From contig OY723273.1 in NCBI GenBank assembly GCA_963210315.1, positions 62,001 to 126,000 on the forward strand: a stretch of DNA of 64,000 bases. Direction: 5' to 3'. How positions within the stretch are numbered: position 1 is the stretch's first letter; every line of letters starts with the position of its first letter. The notes beneath the pieces are model-generated. The model ran no database searches. It worked only from the letters and a program-made list of their open reading frames with translations, and had not been told where the DNA came from. This DNA is from Rhynchopus euleeides (taxonomy: Eukaryota; Euglenozoa; Diplonemea; Diplonemida; Diplonemidae). Positions 41,867-51,374 of this stretch are shown piece after piece. The position numbers were made by a program, and so were the translations under genes.

Positions 41867-42175
41867 TATCGCTGGCGCTAGTGATGTCGGCTGGCAGAAA
41901 AAACACACAACAAACCCCCCCCCCCCCCCCCCGCGTGTCGAGTGACCTTACCTGTCTGAAGTACAGAAAATGTGTCGGGTTGGGTGGAGCATACACACAC
42001 ACATACACATATGTTCACACAACACAGGGCAAACCGCACAAACGTGTTCACACATCCGGCATCCTATGCGAAATACCCGCCGCTCCCCGGGAGCTGTTGC
42101 GGGAACCATCTGCTCTTCCGACCCACCGAGACTCTTGCCGTATTTTCTCTACCACACGGGGTGTGTTTTACCAAA
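41867..42175 (-). repeat. Split direct repeat A2
   Basis: About 309 bases nearly identical to A1 (46955-47264), differing mainly in the length of one C tract. Contains TATCGCTGGCGCTAGTGATG at one end and GTGTGTTTTACCAAAA at the other, where it meets B1. Confidence 0.85.
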
Positions 42176-42236
42176 ATACAGCAGCAGTCTCTCGAGTCTT
42201 CCTTTCAGATGATTTTTGCATTGATCGCTTCCACCT
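42172..42236 (-). repeat. Split direct repeat B1
   Basis: 65-base copy of B2, immediately next to A2 with a four-base overlap. It lies just downstream of the RT/RNase H stop codon at 42298. Confidence 0.85.
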
Positions 42237-42297
42237 AGGACCCTGAGGGCCCTTGGGCCAAGGGACGCCACGCGTTTTGTTAGATGGCCGGTGGAGT

Positions 42298-44046
42298 CTA
42301 GGGCGGAATGCGGACGTAGTGCTCTAATGACGACCCCCGGGTGTACTGATCTGCTTTCTGCTCATCAGTTGGGACCCACATGCATTCGATGCAGAGCTCA
42401 GCGCCCTGTGCAACCGTGAAGAGATCCGCAAGTATTCCGTTTGCCACGAACGATGACGAATGCCCCCGCTGTATTGAGTGCACGAGGGGTAGGTTGTCGA
42501 CCATCAGACGTACCCGCTTGTTCGTATAGTGTAGGGCGGTAAGGCGTACTGCCTGGCGCGCCGCGTGTGCCTCCTTCAGGTATATGTGGTGCCCGGAACT
42601 CGGCCCCTGGAAATCTTCGTATGCCACGAGCGGAGCGGCTGTGTCGATGAGAACCCCCCAGCGCGTCGATGACGCGTCAGACCACACTGTTACTGCGTCC
42701 GTCGGCGGTCGAAGTACCCAAAAGTTGGCCCGCATGCGGTGAGTACGCATCTTGATCTCGGCTCGCACTGAGGGTCGGACCGCCACCTGGCGATCCCACG
42801 CGCCCCGGTCATCGACTGAGGCAGCTGCAATGTCCTTCATGAAAGTCAGGGTTGACGGGAGGAAACACAGGTGGGCCTTCGTCGTGTAGGCATGCCACAC
42901 CAAACCCCCCACGACTTTGAAGATCTCTCTTGGTGTAGCGGGCTTCCCCCCGACAACTGCCCTCAACTCTGTCCCCGACAGGAACTTCTCCAGCCATGAT
43001 TCGTCTGATCTGTAGCGGTGGTTTCTCAGATCGAACGCGATCCCGAACGAGGTGAATCGCTGCACCGGGTGCCCGTAGTCTGGGTCATCGAGGTTCATCA
43101 CAGCGTTGGTCTCGGCGCACCGGTGGAGGAAAGCGTCAAACGAACTCTGTACTCCTTCCTCCGACCCCCCCAACACAATGAAGTTATCCACCCACGTGGC
43201 CCCCTCTTCCTGTGGCAGGAGGACCCGGGCGGAGCGGTGCGCGATGCAGGGTGCGAATGACCACCCCATGCACAACGCTTTCAGACGTGTGCGGACATAA
43301 TCCCCTCGACGGTCACCCACGTTCACCCCGAAGTATTCGCGGATTTCCGGGTGCACGGGAAACTGGTAGAACCAGCTCTTCCCATCAGCCAGTGCTGCCC
43401 AGCTGTGCGATGTAATTTGATCTATCACGTCGGTGATCGGAGGGAGGCGCATGTCGAATGGGTGCGTCATGAGGGCGTTGAGTGGTCTTCCATCCAGCAC
43501 GAAACGCAAACCCCCCGACTTCTTTGGCACTGTGAATGCGTGCAGCACCAAACTCTGCGGGGCGGTCTCGAGGACTTCGAAACCGATCAAAGCGCTGAGG
43601 TGTGTCCGCAGATGTCTTGAGACTTTGTCGCACGCGTCGGGCTGTGATTTAATCCGCTTGATGGCACCCGGGATGAACTTCGAGTAGAATGCCGCGGGGT
43701 CCGTGATCATGTCGAGGACGCCGTCAAGCTCCCCTGTGGTGTCCAGCTCCCGCAGCCTGTCGAGGTTCAAGAAACTGCTGCAGATCGGCGCGATGTAGTC
43801 CGTGCCCGGCGCCGGTGTGGATCTAGTGGCGGGGGGCCGCGCCCTCCGAGATGATACCCTCACTGCGAAGCAGTCGTCGTACAGCGTGTCCAGGCCAGGC
43901 CCAAACGTGTCGTCATGCAGACCCGAGGCATCGACCTGCTCCTGTGACCCCTCTGGTGGAATGCTGCCGTCCCTCACGTACTTTCGCGTTCTAGGTAGCC
44001 AGGACAGCGAGGGGATCTTTGCCCGCAGAAGGTGATTGGTCACTGT
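42298..44046 (-). CDS. Reverse transcriptase - RNase H of the DIRS-like element
   Basis: The reading frame is open from about 45003, but upstream of ~44040 it is only the shadow of the recombinase; homologous sequence starts near 43880 (AVRVSSRRARPPATRS). Polymerase landmarks: HAFTVPKKSGGLRFVLDGRP (fingers), ALADGKSWFYQFPV (motif A, catalytic Asp), CMGWSFAPCIAHRSA (motif B), TWVDNFIVLGG (motif C, with VDN where most RTs have xDD). RNase H follows: VWSDASSTRWGVLID (Asp), YLKEAHAARQAV (Glu), MVDNLPLV (Asp) and a terminal PTDEQKADQYTRG (Asp). No methyltransferase domain was seen after RNase H. No start ATG suits this frame; the -1 relationship to the recombinase frame suggests expression by frameshift or as a fusion. 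Confidence 0.8.
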   Translation of the reverse strand, partial: TVTNHLLRAKIPSLSWLPRTRKYVRDGSIPPEGSQEQVDASGLHDDTFGPGLDTLYDDCFAVRVSSRRARPPATRSTPAPGTDYIAPICSSFLNLDRLRELDTTGELDGVLDMITDPAAFYSKFIPGAIKRIKSQPDACDKVSRHLRTHLSALIGFEVLETAPQSLVLHAFTVPKKSGGLRFVLDGRPLNALMTHPFDMRLPPITDVIDQITSHSWAALADGKSWFYQFPVHPEIREYFGVNVGDRRGDYVRTRLKALCMGWSFAPCIAHRSARVLLPQEEGATWVDNFIVLGGSEEGVQSSFDAFLHRCAETNAVMNLDDPDYGHPVQRFTSFGIAFDLRNHRYRSDESWLEKFLSGTELRAVVGGKPATPREIFKVVGGLVWHAYTTKAHLCFLPSTLTFMKDIAAASVDDRGAWDRQVAVRPSVRAEIKMRTHRMRANFWVLRPPTDAVTVWSDASSTRWGVLIDTAAPLVAYEDFQGPSSGHHIYLKEAHAARQAVRLTALHYTNKRVRLMVDNLPLVHSIQRGHSSSFVANGILADLFTVAQGAELCIECMWVPTDEQKADQYTRGSSLEHYVRIPP

Positions 44047-44999
44047 GTCCCCGTTCCGCGCATTTTTCGGGACGTGGCTGCCGTGCGTGACACCTGCTCC
44101 AGCGCCGCTGTCGGGCAGTACCTCAACATGGCCTCCTTTGTTGCGTGTCTGCTCAGTGTTTGGATGTCGTCCAACGGCGTCCCCTGCAGGGCCAAATGAT
44201 GTATCGCTCCCCGACGTAGTGAATGTGGGGTCAGAGCAGGGTTGATGCGTTTCACCGCCCTCGCCACCTTGTGGTAAGACACCCCCTCGAAAAGGCACTG
44301 CAGGGGGCTCGTTGTGGATGACAGGAGGCGGCGGAGACGTCCGAGCTGTTTTGGTGGCAGCTCCAGACCCGTGAAACGACCGAGCTTCCATGGGTCCCCC
44401 TTTGTGTTGCACCACTGCACCGCCACCACCCCGTCCGCCCGGATACGCACCTCCTTCGCCAACAAACCCCGCACGTCTGCCAGACGCGCCGCCCCCGCCC
44501 AGCAGATTGAGATGGCCAGCTGTACTAAACTCCGCCTCTCCGCTTCGATGATGTCTTCCACCTCCGGTGCCGTCGCAGGGGGCTTCTGCTGCTGGGCCCG
44601 CAGAGCACCCTGTTTCTTGAGTCCCCTTCTGTAATCCATGAGTTCCTGGCTCTCCCCGAGCTGCACCCCCTCGTACCGCTTCAGTGCCGCTCCGATGTTG
44701 ACCGTGTACTGCAGCGCTGTGCTCCGTGTCCTCGAGTCGATGCATCGGAGTTTTGCCGTCCAGAGGATGATTGCCATGTCGTGGGAGATCCGCCCCCGCC
44801 CCTTTTCCCAGTTTTCCTTGAACCTTCGGTACCGTCTGTAACAGCTCCTGATGCTGCGCCAATATGACTCCGAGAGGCAGTCCGCCAGTGTCTGCCTTGC
44901 CGATCTTAAAATCTTCTCTCGCTGAGTTGTTGTCAGGGGGGGTTCTGTTGCTTCCCGCTGCATCGGTGCGGGAGGTGGAGGGACCGGCCTCAAGGCCAG
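44040..44999 (-). CDS. Tyrosine recombinase of the DIRS-like element
   Basis: Frame opens directly after the gag stop codon and is in the same frame as gag. The first ATG is at 44963 (MQREATEPPL). About 308-320 residues. An N-terminal SAM-like core-binding part (SYWRSIRSCYRRYRRFKENW) precedes the catalytic domain: Arg in GAARLADVRGLL, a Lys-bearing beta-hairpin around RADGVVAVQWCNTKGDPWK, HSLRR (His-x-x-Arg box), the second His in LSRHATKEAM and the nucleophile Tyr in MLRYCPT. This R-K-HxxR-H-Y set is complete, so it can be active. It cuts and joins DNA to integrate the circular copy. Gene order gag-recombinase-RT resembles VIPER and DIRS-1 rather than Ngaro, where the recombinase is last. 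Confidence 0.85.
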   Translation of the reverse strand: MALRPVPPPPAPMQREATEPPLTTTQREKILRSARQTLADCLSESYWRSIRSCYRRYRRFKENWEKGRGRISHDMAIILWTAKLRCIDSRTRSTALQYTVNIGAALKRYEGVQLGESQELMDYRRGLKKQGALRAQQQKPPATAPEVEDIIEAERRSLVQLAISICWAGAARLADVRGLLAKEVRIRADGVVAVQWCNTKGDPWKLGRFTGLELPPKQLGRLRRLLSSTTSPLQCLFEGVSYHKVARAVKRINPALTPHSLRRGAIHHLALQGTPLDDIQTLSRHATKEAMLRYCPTAALEQVSRTAATSRKMRGTGTQ

Positions 45000-46115
45000 T
45001 CACTGCCGGTCCTTTCCCGGCTTTCCGCCCGGCGCCTTTCTGTCCCAGTCACGATCGCGAGTCGTAGGTGGTGCTGCCTGCTTCCTGTCGCGGCTGTGGG
45101 CCGGGACGGACCTCTGCTGGCGTGAGTTCCGGTAGTCACGGTCCCTCCTGTCCCCGTCCCGTCCGCGGTGCTCCCCCTCCTTCTTTGCCTCTTCAGCCAC
45201 TCCTTTCAGCAGGCGCCGCTGGGCCGTCTCCGAGAAATCCTTTGGCGCGATGATTTCAGCCCTCGCCACGTACTCCCTCCGGTGCTTCGGGCCGTACAGC
45301 CCCAGCTGCGTAATCCCTGTCAGCTGGTTGATGTTGGAGTGCAGCATGCGGATGATGCCCTCCTTCGGGGGTTCGCCGTCGGTGATGAGGTCCAGTGTGT
45401 TCGTCAGTGTGCTGAGATACTGTGCGACGTCGTACTCGTACGCCTTCGCGTCCTCGATGTTCACGGGCAGGGCGTCTTCCCTGAAGGCCTTCCTGCATCT
45501 GTCCCGGATCTTCTCCCGGATCGCGGGCACCTCCAGGTCCCGCCATGTCCCCACTGTGTGAGGCGAGAACTCCGGTGCCAGGGTGGCCCCCAGCTGCTTT
45601 TTGAGATTTTTAGTCTCAAACTCCAGTTGCTGGATCCGCAAAAGGAGGGGGGGCTTCTCGCGCTCTAGCGTGTCCACCCGTTTTGCCAAAGCGGCGATCG
45701 TCGCGCGCAGTTCCCCCTGTGTGTCGACACCCGGCTGCCTCAGCGACGACTCGTCGTCCGACGCCCCCAGCGACGCGTCGTGGGGGTCCTCCGAGAGGGA
45801 CAGGGAGTCGGGATCCCGAGTGTCCCCCGGGGGATTGTCGCGATGTTGCTCCATCGCGCACATCGGGCACACCCACGTCGGTTCCCCCAAACCCTGCACA
45901 AAATCCCCAGACACGTTTTTCGGGAGGAAAGCCCGGATGCAGGTCTTACAGGCCGCCCGCCCGCAAGTGCTGCAATGGCCCCTTCCCCGCGAGGTGTGCT
46001 CCGCCTGGCAGTGTGGCGTGAACACGCAGGTGTCCACTGCCACTTCCGGATCCCCGTACCCCGTCACGACTGGCACCCCCAACCAGTCCATGTCGTGGGG
46101 GTGCATGTCCGACAT
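45000..46115 (-). CDS. Gag-like protein of the DIRS-like element
   Basis: 371 residues from the ATG at 46115 (MSDMHPHDMDWLG); the frame stays open upstream only through the tandem array. A cysteine/histidine cluster near the N terminus (CQAEH ... HCSTCGRAACKTCIR ... WVCPMCAMEQ) looks like a RING/B-box/FYVE-type zinc site, unusual for gag proteins. A coiled coil follows (RIQQLEFETKNLKKQLG), then a helical capsid-like region (IREKIRDRCRKAFRE, YDVAQYLSTLTNTLDLI). The C terminus is Arg/Asp-rich with RDRD repeats, suited to nucleic acid binding. Ends ...GKDRQ then TGA, with the recombinase frame continuing after it. Confidence 0.7.
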   Translation of the reverse strand: MSDMHPHDMDWLGVPVVTGYGDPEVAVDTCVFTPHCQAEHTSRGRGHCSTCGRAACKTCIRAFLPKNVSGDFVQGLGEPTWVCPMCAMEQHRDNPPGDTRDPDSLSLSEDPHDASLGASDDESSLRQPGVDTQGELRATIAALAKRVDTLEREKPPLLLRIQQLEFETKNLKKQLGATLAPEFSPHTVGTWRDLEVPAIREKIRDRCRKAFREDALPVNIEDAKAYEYDVAQYLSTLTNTLDLITDGEPPKEGIIRMLHSNINQLTGITQLGLYGPKHRREYVARAEIIAPKDFSETAQRRLLKGVAEEAKKEGEHRGRDGDRRDRDYRNSRQQRSVPAHSRDRKQAAPPTTRDRDWDRKAPGGKPGKDRQ

Positions 46116-46116
46116 G

Positions 46117-46875
46117 GGTGATCTAGCACCTGCGTCGAGTCTGCTCTGATCGCTCTGTCGTAGAAAAATTCGGTGATCTAGCACCTGCGTCGAAGTCTGC
46201 TCTGGTCGCTCTGTGGTAAAAAGCGGTGATCTAGCACCTACGTCGAGTCTGCTCTGATCGCTCTGTCGTAAAAAACTCGGTGATTTAGCACCTGCGTCGA
46301 AGTCTGCTCTGGTCGCTCTGTGGTAAAAGGGGTGATCTAGCACCTACGTCGAGTCTGCTCTGATCGCTCTGTCGTAAAAAATTCGGTGATCTAGCACCTG
46401 CGTCGAAGTCTGCTCTGGTCGCTCTGTGGTAAAAGGGGTGATCTAGCACCTACGTCGAGTCTGCTCTGATCGCTCTGTCGTAAAAAATTCGGTGATCTAG
46501 CACCTGCGTCGAAATCTGCTCTGGTCGCTCTGTGGTAAAAGGCGGTGATCTAGCACCTGCGTCGAAGTCTGCTCTGGTCGCTCTGTGGTAAAAGGCGGTG
46601 ATCTAGCACCTACGTCGAGTCTGCTCTGATCGCTCTGTCGTAAAAAATTCGGTGATCTAGCACCTGCGTCGAAGTCTGCTCTGGTCGCTCTGTGGTAAAA
46701 GGCGGTGATCTAGCACCTACGTCGAGTCTGCTCTGATCGCTCTGTCGTAAAAAATTCGGTGATCTAGCACCTGCGTCGAAGTCTGCTCTGGTCGCTCTGT
46801 GGTAAAAGGCGGTGATCTAGCACCTGCGTCGAAGTCTGCTCTGGTCGCTCTGTCGTAACAAACCGTGATCTAGCA
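46117..46875 (-). repeat. Tandem array of a ~54 bp unit, alternating two variants
   Basis: About 14 monomers starting GGTGATCTAGCACCT. Two variants alternate: one with ACGTCGAGTCTGCTCTGATC and TCGTAAAAAATTC, the other with GCGTCGAAGTCTGCTCTGGT and TGGTAAAAGG, making a ~107 bp higher-order dimer. Alternation breaks once near 46540-46600 (two of the second type in a row). It lies between repeat A1 and the gag start, in the expected 5' leader. Confidence 0.9.
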
Positions 46876-46954
46876 CGCACTGTTTTCTGCCTGGAAACGC
46901 CTGATCGCGAGTTGGCGATTAGTAAATCGCTTTATTTTTTTTTTTATTATTATT

Positions 46955-47264
46955 TTATCGCTGGCGCTAGTGATGTCGGCTGGCAGAAAAAACACACAAC
47001 AAACCCCCCCCCCCCCCCCGCGTGTCGAGTGACCTTACCTGTCTGAAGTACAGAAAATGTGTCGGGTTGGGTGGAGCATACACACACACATACACATATG
47101 TTCACACAACACAGGGCAAACCGCACAAACGTGTTCACACATCCGGCATCCTATGCGAAATACCCGCCGCTCCCCGGGAGCTGTTGCGGGAACCATCTGC
47201 TCTTCCGACCCACCGAGACTCTTGCCGTATTTTCTCTACCACACGGGGTGTGTTTTACCAAAAA
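46955..47264 (-). repeat. Split direct repeat A1 (5' end of the element)
   Basis: About 310 bases nearly identical to A2 (41867-42175). It forms the 5' terminus on the minus strand and presumably carries the promoter. A TTTTTATTATTATTTTA stretch lies just inside it. Confidence 0.85.
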
Positions 47265-49286
47265 AACCTGATGGTGGGTGGGGGGGCAGGGGGTGGGGGG
47301 CCGGGGTGACTCTGCCAGCATCACCTTCTACCGACGCCAGGCTGCCTTGCTTTGGGCTTGGCAAGGAGAAGCGGGTGGTCACCTCAGGGGGGGGGGGGGG
47401 GGGTGCGGGGGGGTGATTTTGGCTTCCCCTGCCTTGACAGACTGGAGAGTGCTTGGATGGGGGTGCGTCCCTTGCAATCCGCAGTCCCCTGTTCCACTGA
47501 GAAGGTGAAAAGGAGGCCACACACACACACACACCACACACATGTGAACATTCTTTTTTAGAAAGTGTAGGTGTCACTTGGGAGGGGCAGGTCGGTAACC
47601 CGCCTTCAGACCCAGAGTAAAGCACGCCACTCACTCACACTCTGCACGTTAATCTTTTAGTGCGAGCGAGCTTTTTAGTTTAGTGCAGGTCGCACCGAGC
47701 GAGCTCCGGTGCTGCCTCCACTGTCTGTTACACTCACACACGCACATGATTGTATATGTCGCGGTGGAGCACACCGAGCACGCTCTGCTCTTGATGTGAT
47801 CTCCCCCGCAACACACGCATGCGCGCACGGGTAATTTTTTAGAAGGTATTGAGGGGAGGAGGGGGATGTGGGGGTGGCGGTGCCCTGCACATGTGGCAGG
47901 GCATAACCGAGCCCAGCTGCTTTGAACACCCACCCACTGCCTTCCCCTTATCAGGGGGCAGCAGGGCGGATCAACAGCCCACGCCCCCCGACCCCCCCCC
48001 CCCACCCCCCAGTGTAGCGAACAAAGGGCACTCCCCACCCCCCCACAACAGGGACGCCCGTTTCACACACACAACGCTCAACCCCAGGCGACACACCAAG
48101 CCAGGGCGGCTGTCTCCAGAGCCCTTGTGGTGCCACTGCCTGCGTACACCCAATGCAATTCGCCGGCGTTTTCTCAGGATGCTGTTGCGCTGGGCACACA
48201 TGCCTTAGCTTATCTTGCGTATTGCGCATTGTCAAGTCGGTGGGGGTGGTGGGTGGGAGAGATGTGGTTGGTGCCCTGAAGAGGCCGATTTGCGTACTTT
48301 CGTTGGGGGTCTTCGCCGCAGTGCGAAAACGGTGCGTTTTGGTGCATTACCTCCTATCGATACATAGGTGAAAATCGCCGAAATTTTGCCGGCAGCGAAG
48401 GCCCCCATCAGGCACTTCTGATACGGGTTTCAGGAACACCACAGTGGGACTGGTATTTCTTTTGGGATTGACAACCTCCAGCCTACGACGGAAAATCCGA
48501 CCAGACTGTGGTGTGCTGCCAAGGTGTGCACAACAGGCATACTGTTATTTGGTGGGGCCGAGGGGAGTATCAGGGACATAAAGTGCGACGGTGGAGGGAA
48601 GGTGGGGCGCAAGGGGATGTTGTTATGGAGAGAAGAGTAAACGGCATAAGTTCGACACACACACACACACCCAAGAATCCTTTTGGAAAGCGTTGGTGGC
48701 ACCTGGTAGGGGCAAGCCGGGAACGTGCCCTTCAAGCCCAGAAGAAATCGCACGTCGCTTCACACACACGTGAAATATTTGTGGTGTGGAGCACACCGAG
48801 CACCTGCTCTTGATGTGATCTCCACTGTGGCGACACACACACGTTAACCTATTTTGTTTAGTAAGTTGCACAAGAGGAGGAACCCTCAGCACACACACAC
48901 ACACCCTCAGTCTCCCTTCCCGACAAGCCGGAAGGGGGCAGCAGCTCCACCCCGACGCTGCTCGCAGCGGTGTCTGCTGCCAGGTGGGAGCTCGGGCGGG
49001 CGCGTGTGTAGGGAGGGACTCCTCCTTCTGTTCGTTATTCTTCCAGTGGTGTTGGGTCCGCCCCCAGGCAGCGTCTGTTTCCCCCGGCCAAGAGCCACAC
49101 ACACGCCAAAGCAATGTGCAGGCAGTCGTGAGTGGTGTCCGCCTCACAGGGAAACGCATGCCCAGAGAACAAGAAGAAGGGCGAAGGTGGAGGGGGGGTG
49201 GGGGTGGGGGCGGAGGGGGGATATTGGGAATATTTCACACACGGCACCTGCGATTTTTGGGATCATTGGTGGGGGGGGGGGGGGGG
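47265..49286. repeat. Repeat-rich stretch with two copies of a ~270 bp CA-flanked module
   Basis: No gene. Two related segments, about 47520-47815 and 48655-48860, each begin with a CA tract, pass through a GGTG(T/G)CAC(C/T)T / AGGGGCA(A/G)G block and end with GTGGAGCACACCGAGCAC ... TGCTCTTGATGTGATCTCC. More diverged copies lie at 1690-1905 and 55405-55440. G tracts sit at 47387-47411 and 49187-49222. A fragment of the GGGGGTCTTCGC element is near 48308. Confidence 0.5.
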
Positions 49287-49288
49287 TA

Positions 49289-51170
49289 GGGGTGGGTCAC
49301 TGCACCTAAAAAAGCGTGTACATTGGCCAAATTTTGAGAAACGAGTTTTTGACCCTCAAAAGGTGATTCTGCTGGCAGAAAGTGCCCAATATGCTCCGGA
49401 AACTCATTTCCGCCCACTCCCAGGGGGTGGTATGCCCCCGACGATGCCGTTTTTAGCGACCAAATTTTTTGGGACAGAACTTGTACCTGAGGCTATTTGT
49501 GCAGTCTGCTTATTTCCGCTGTTGCCCTTTGTATCACCCTCAGTGACTGCCAGCGGCGCCGGATGGCCCTCAGGAGGTCCGTCCGTAGTTCTGGTACATG
49601 AATTGCGTCCTGCATAACGCCTTGCTCGTCGGCGAGAGCAATCAGATCTGATTTCCTCTTCCTTTGAGACTGGCCCGTATCTCAACTGTAGATTCCGGAG
49701 ACCCCCTCAATCCAGTCATTTGTGACTCCCAATCAGCCTCAAATTTGACAATGCAGACATGCCTGAGTACTTCCCGACAATACCGTTGAGCGGAAGTTGG
49801 GGCTGGAAGCTGAGACGGGCAAATCTTGCGCTTCTGATGTGCGATATTTCTGGGCCACTTCTTGTACCCGTGCCTTCTGTACCAGGTGCCTGTTCCAGTC
49901 CGCTGCCTCCCATCAGAGGAGGCATCTGAGAGACTCTCGTATGGCGTCCCTGTACCACATGCTCACAGGTGAGGTACCACACCCGAGGACGCGCTCCTTG
50001 GCAACGGATGCACCCGTGCCACAGACCAGCTGCCGTAAGCTCCCGAAGAACAGCGTCAAACGGGACACGAACTGTACCATACTTCTCCCACAACTTTTCC
50101 TGGTGCGATCACCTCACATTGGCTTGCCTTTTGGCCTCTGGAGGGCACCGAGAAGCTGTTATGTTTCAGAACAATCAACGACAACAGTTCTTCTGTGCAT
50201 CTGGCAGGTTGAGGTGTGGTTGCTCTGCTTGATGTGTCCTGTGGAGTGCAGCCCAGGTACAAGTTCTGTCCCAAAAATTTTGGTTGCTAAAAACGGCATC
50301 GTCAGGGGCATACCACCCCCTGGGAGTGGGCGGAATTGAGTTTCCGGAGTATTTTTTTTTTTTGCGGCCTGTGTGGTTGTCTTCGTCGTTTTTCTTCTGC
50401 GACCGGACATCCCCTTCTGGAGACACCGATCTACACTATGAACCGCTAGCTGATGCTGGAGCTTTCGGGAGCCTCTGCGAGTGGGTGGCCACGTTTTCTT
50501 TGGTGGACGCATCCAAAAGGAAATAAAGAAATAAAGAACCCGAAAAGAGGTCGAGGCACCCGCTCCACACCAGCATCTTGGGGCTGGGGGTTCACAGTTC
50601 ACACAGGTGAGGATCAGTCCTCTGTGAGGCGCTTATCCTGAAGACGTTCCAGTTCCCCAGTCGGTCTCCAGAAACTCGGGCCGCGTCTGGCGCTGTATCG
50701 CCTCGGCGGGGCTGTCGTCCCTTACAGTCTTCTCTGTACGAGGTCATCCACAGGCTGCACACCTGCCCCGCGGCTGTGTGGCAGTCTTCGCGGAGTGCAA
50801 TGCGAAGGTCTGGCCTGACGTGGTGTGACTATTTAGACTCCAGGTGTCTCCACCCTTCCTGGTCTGGGGAGCCTCGGTACCCAAGCCGTTTTAGGTCATG
50901 CTCCGGACCACGGCCGTGCTAGACTCCTGGTGCAGGCACCCGTCATGGTCCGGGGACGGCCCCCCCAGGCAGTTTAACGTCTTACCCAGGACTCTGGTGG
51001 AGATTGAGGGTACTTTGGGCACTTTCTTGGGCACTTTGGGGACTTTCTGGCACCAGAATCACCTTTTGGGGGAGAGTATATTGGGCACTTTCTGGCACCA
51101 GAATCACCTTTTTAGGGTCAAAAATGCACATCTCAAAAATTGGCCAATGTTTCCCCCAGTGACCCACCCC
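49289..51170. mobile_element. TA-target element with GGGGTGGGTCACTG ends, interrupted by a retroposon
   Basis: Ends GGGGTGGGTCACTG and complement, flanked by TA (49287-49288, 51171-51172). The left inverted repeat extends to about 49495. The right one is split: its inner part is 50252-50351 and its outer part 51079-51170, separated by a 722 bp insertion. The interior (49496-50251) has only short broken frames, for example 50093-49716 (minus), so it is non-autonomous or decayed. Confidence 0.7.
50352..51073 (-). mobile_element. Poly(A)-tailed retroposon containing R1 sequence
   Basis: Flanked by the 5 bp duplication GAGTA (50347-50351 and 51074-51078). On the minus strand it ends in a run of 12 A at 50352-50363. 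The host inverted repeat is restored exactly when one GAGTA and the insert are removed, by comparison with the left repeat at 49385-49400. It carries the 5' part of R1 (50993 down to about 50747). Its first ~80 bases repeat a piece of the host element's own end (AAAAGGTGATTCTGGTGCCA). Confidence 0.65.
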
Positions 51171-51374
51171 TAGGGGGGGGGGGGGCACTGGAGGCTTGGT
51201 GAGCAAATCACCGTGGCCGTCGAAACGCACGTGTTAACCCTTTACAGCCCAAAGTATATATACATGGTATGACAAAGATCTTGCAAGAAATGTTAAGATA
51301 TCTCGAAATTTCTTAAGACGTCTTAATGTAATGCCGAAAGGGCCATTTCTTAAAGATTTCTTACTGATTTCTTA

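Larger units (their letters stand above)
40959..47264 (-). mobile_element. Complete DIRS/Ngaro-type tyrosine-recombinase retrotransposon
   Basis: 6.3 kb, read on the minus strand as A1 (47264-46955), tandem array, gag, tyrosine recombinase, RT/RNase H, B1 (42236-42172), A2 (42175-41867), a 0.84 kb spacer, B2 (41023-40959). B1 and A2 abut. This A1 - ORFs - B1A2 - B2 arrangement of split direct repeats is diagnostic for Ngaro/PAT-like members of the DIRS order, which integrate by a recombinase, not an integrase, and replicate through a circular intermediate. Repeat copies are almost identical, so insertion is recent. No target duplication is expected or seen. It lies 140 bp upstream of the ammonia-lyase start and may affect that promoter. 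Confidence 0.85.

Noticed and set aside
42298..45003. Taking the full 901-codon frame as the RT protein
   Set aside because: The first ~320 codons overlap the recombinase in another frame, start with GTG and have no protein-like composition. Only the part from about 44046 is credible.
46117..46343. Extending gag upstream to 46343
   Set aside because: The extra 76 codons are a translation of the tandem repeat; the ATG at 46115 lies exactly at the array edge.
40959..47264. Calling the element an LTR retrotransposon
   Set aside because: There is no integrase or aspartic protease, the repeats are split (A/B) rather than terminal, and a complete tyrosine recombinase is present.
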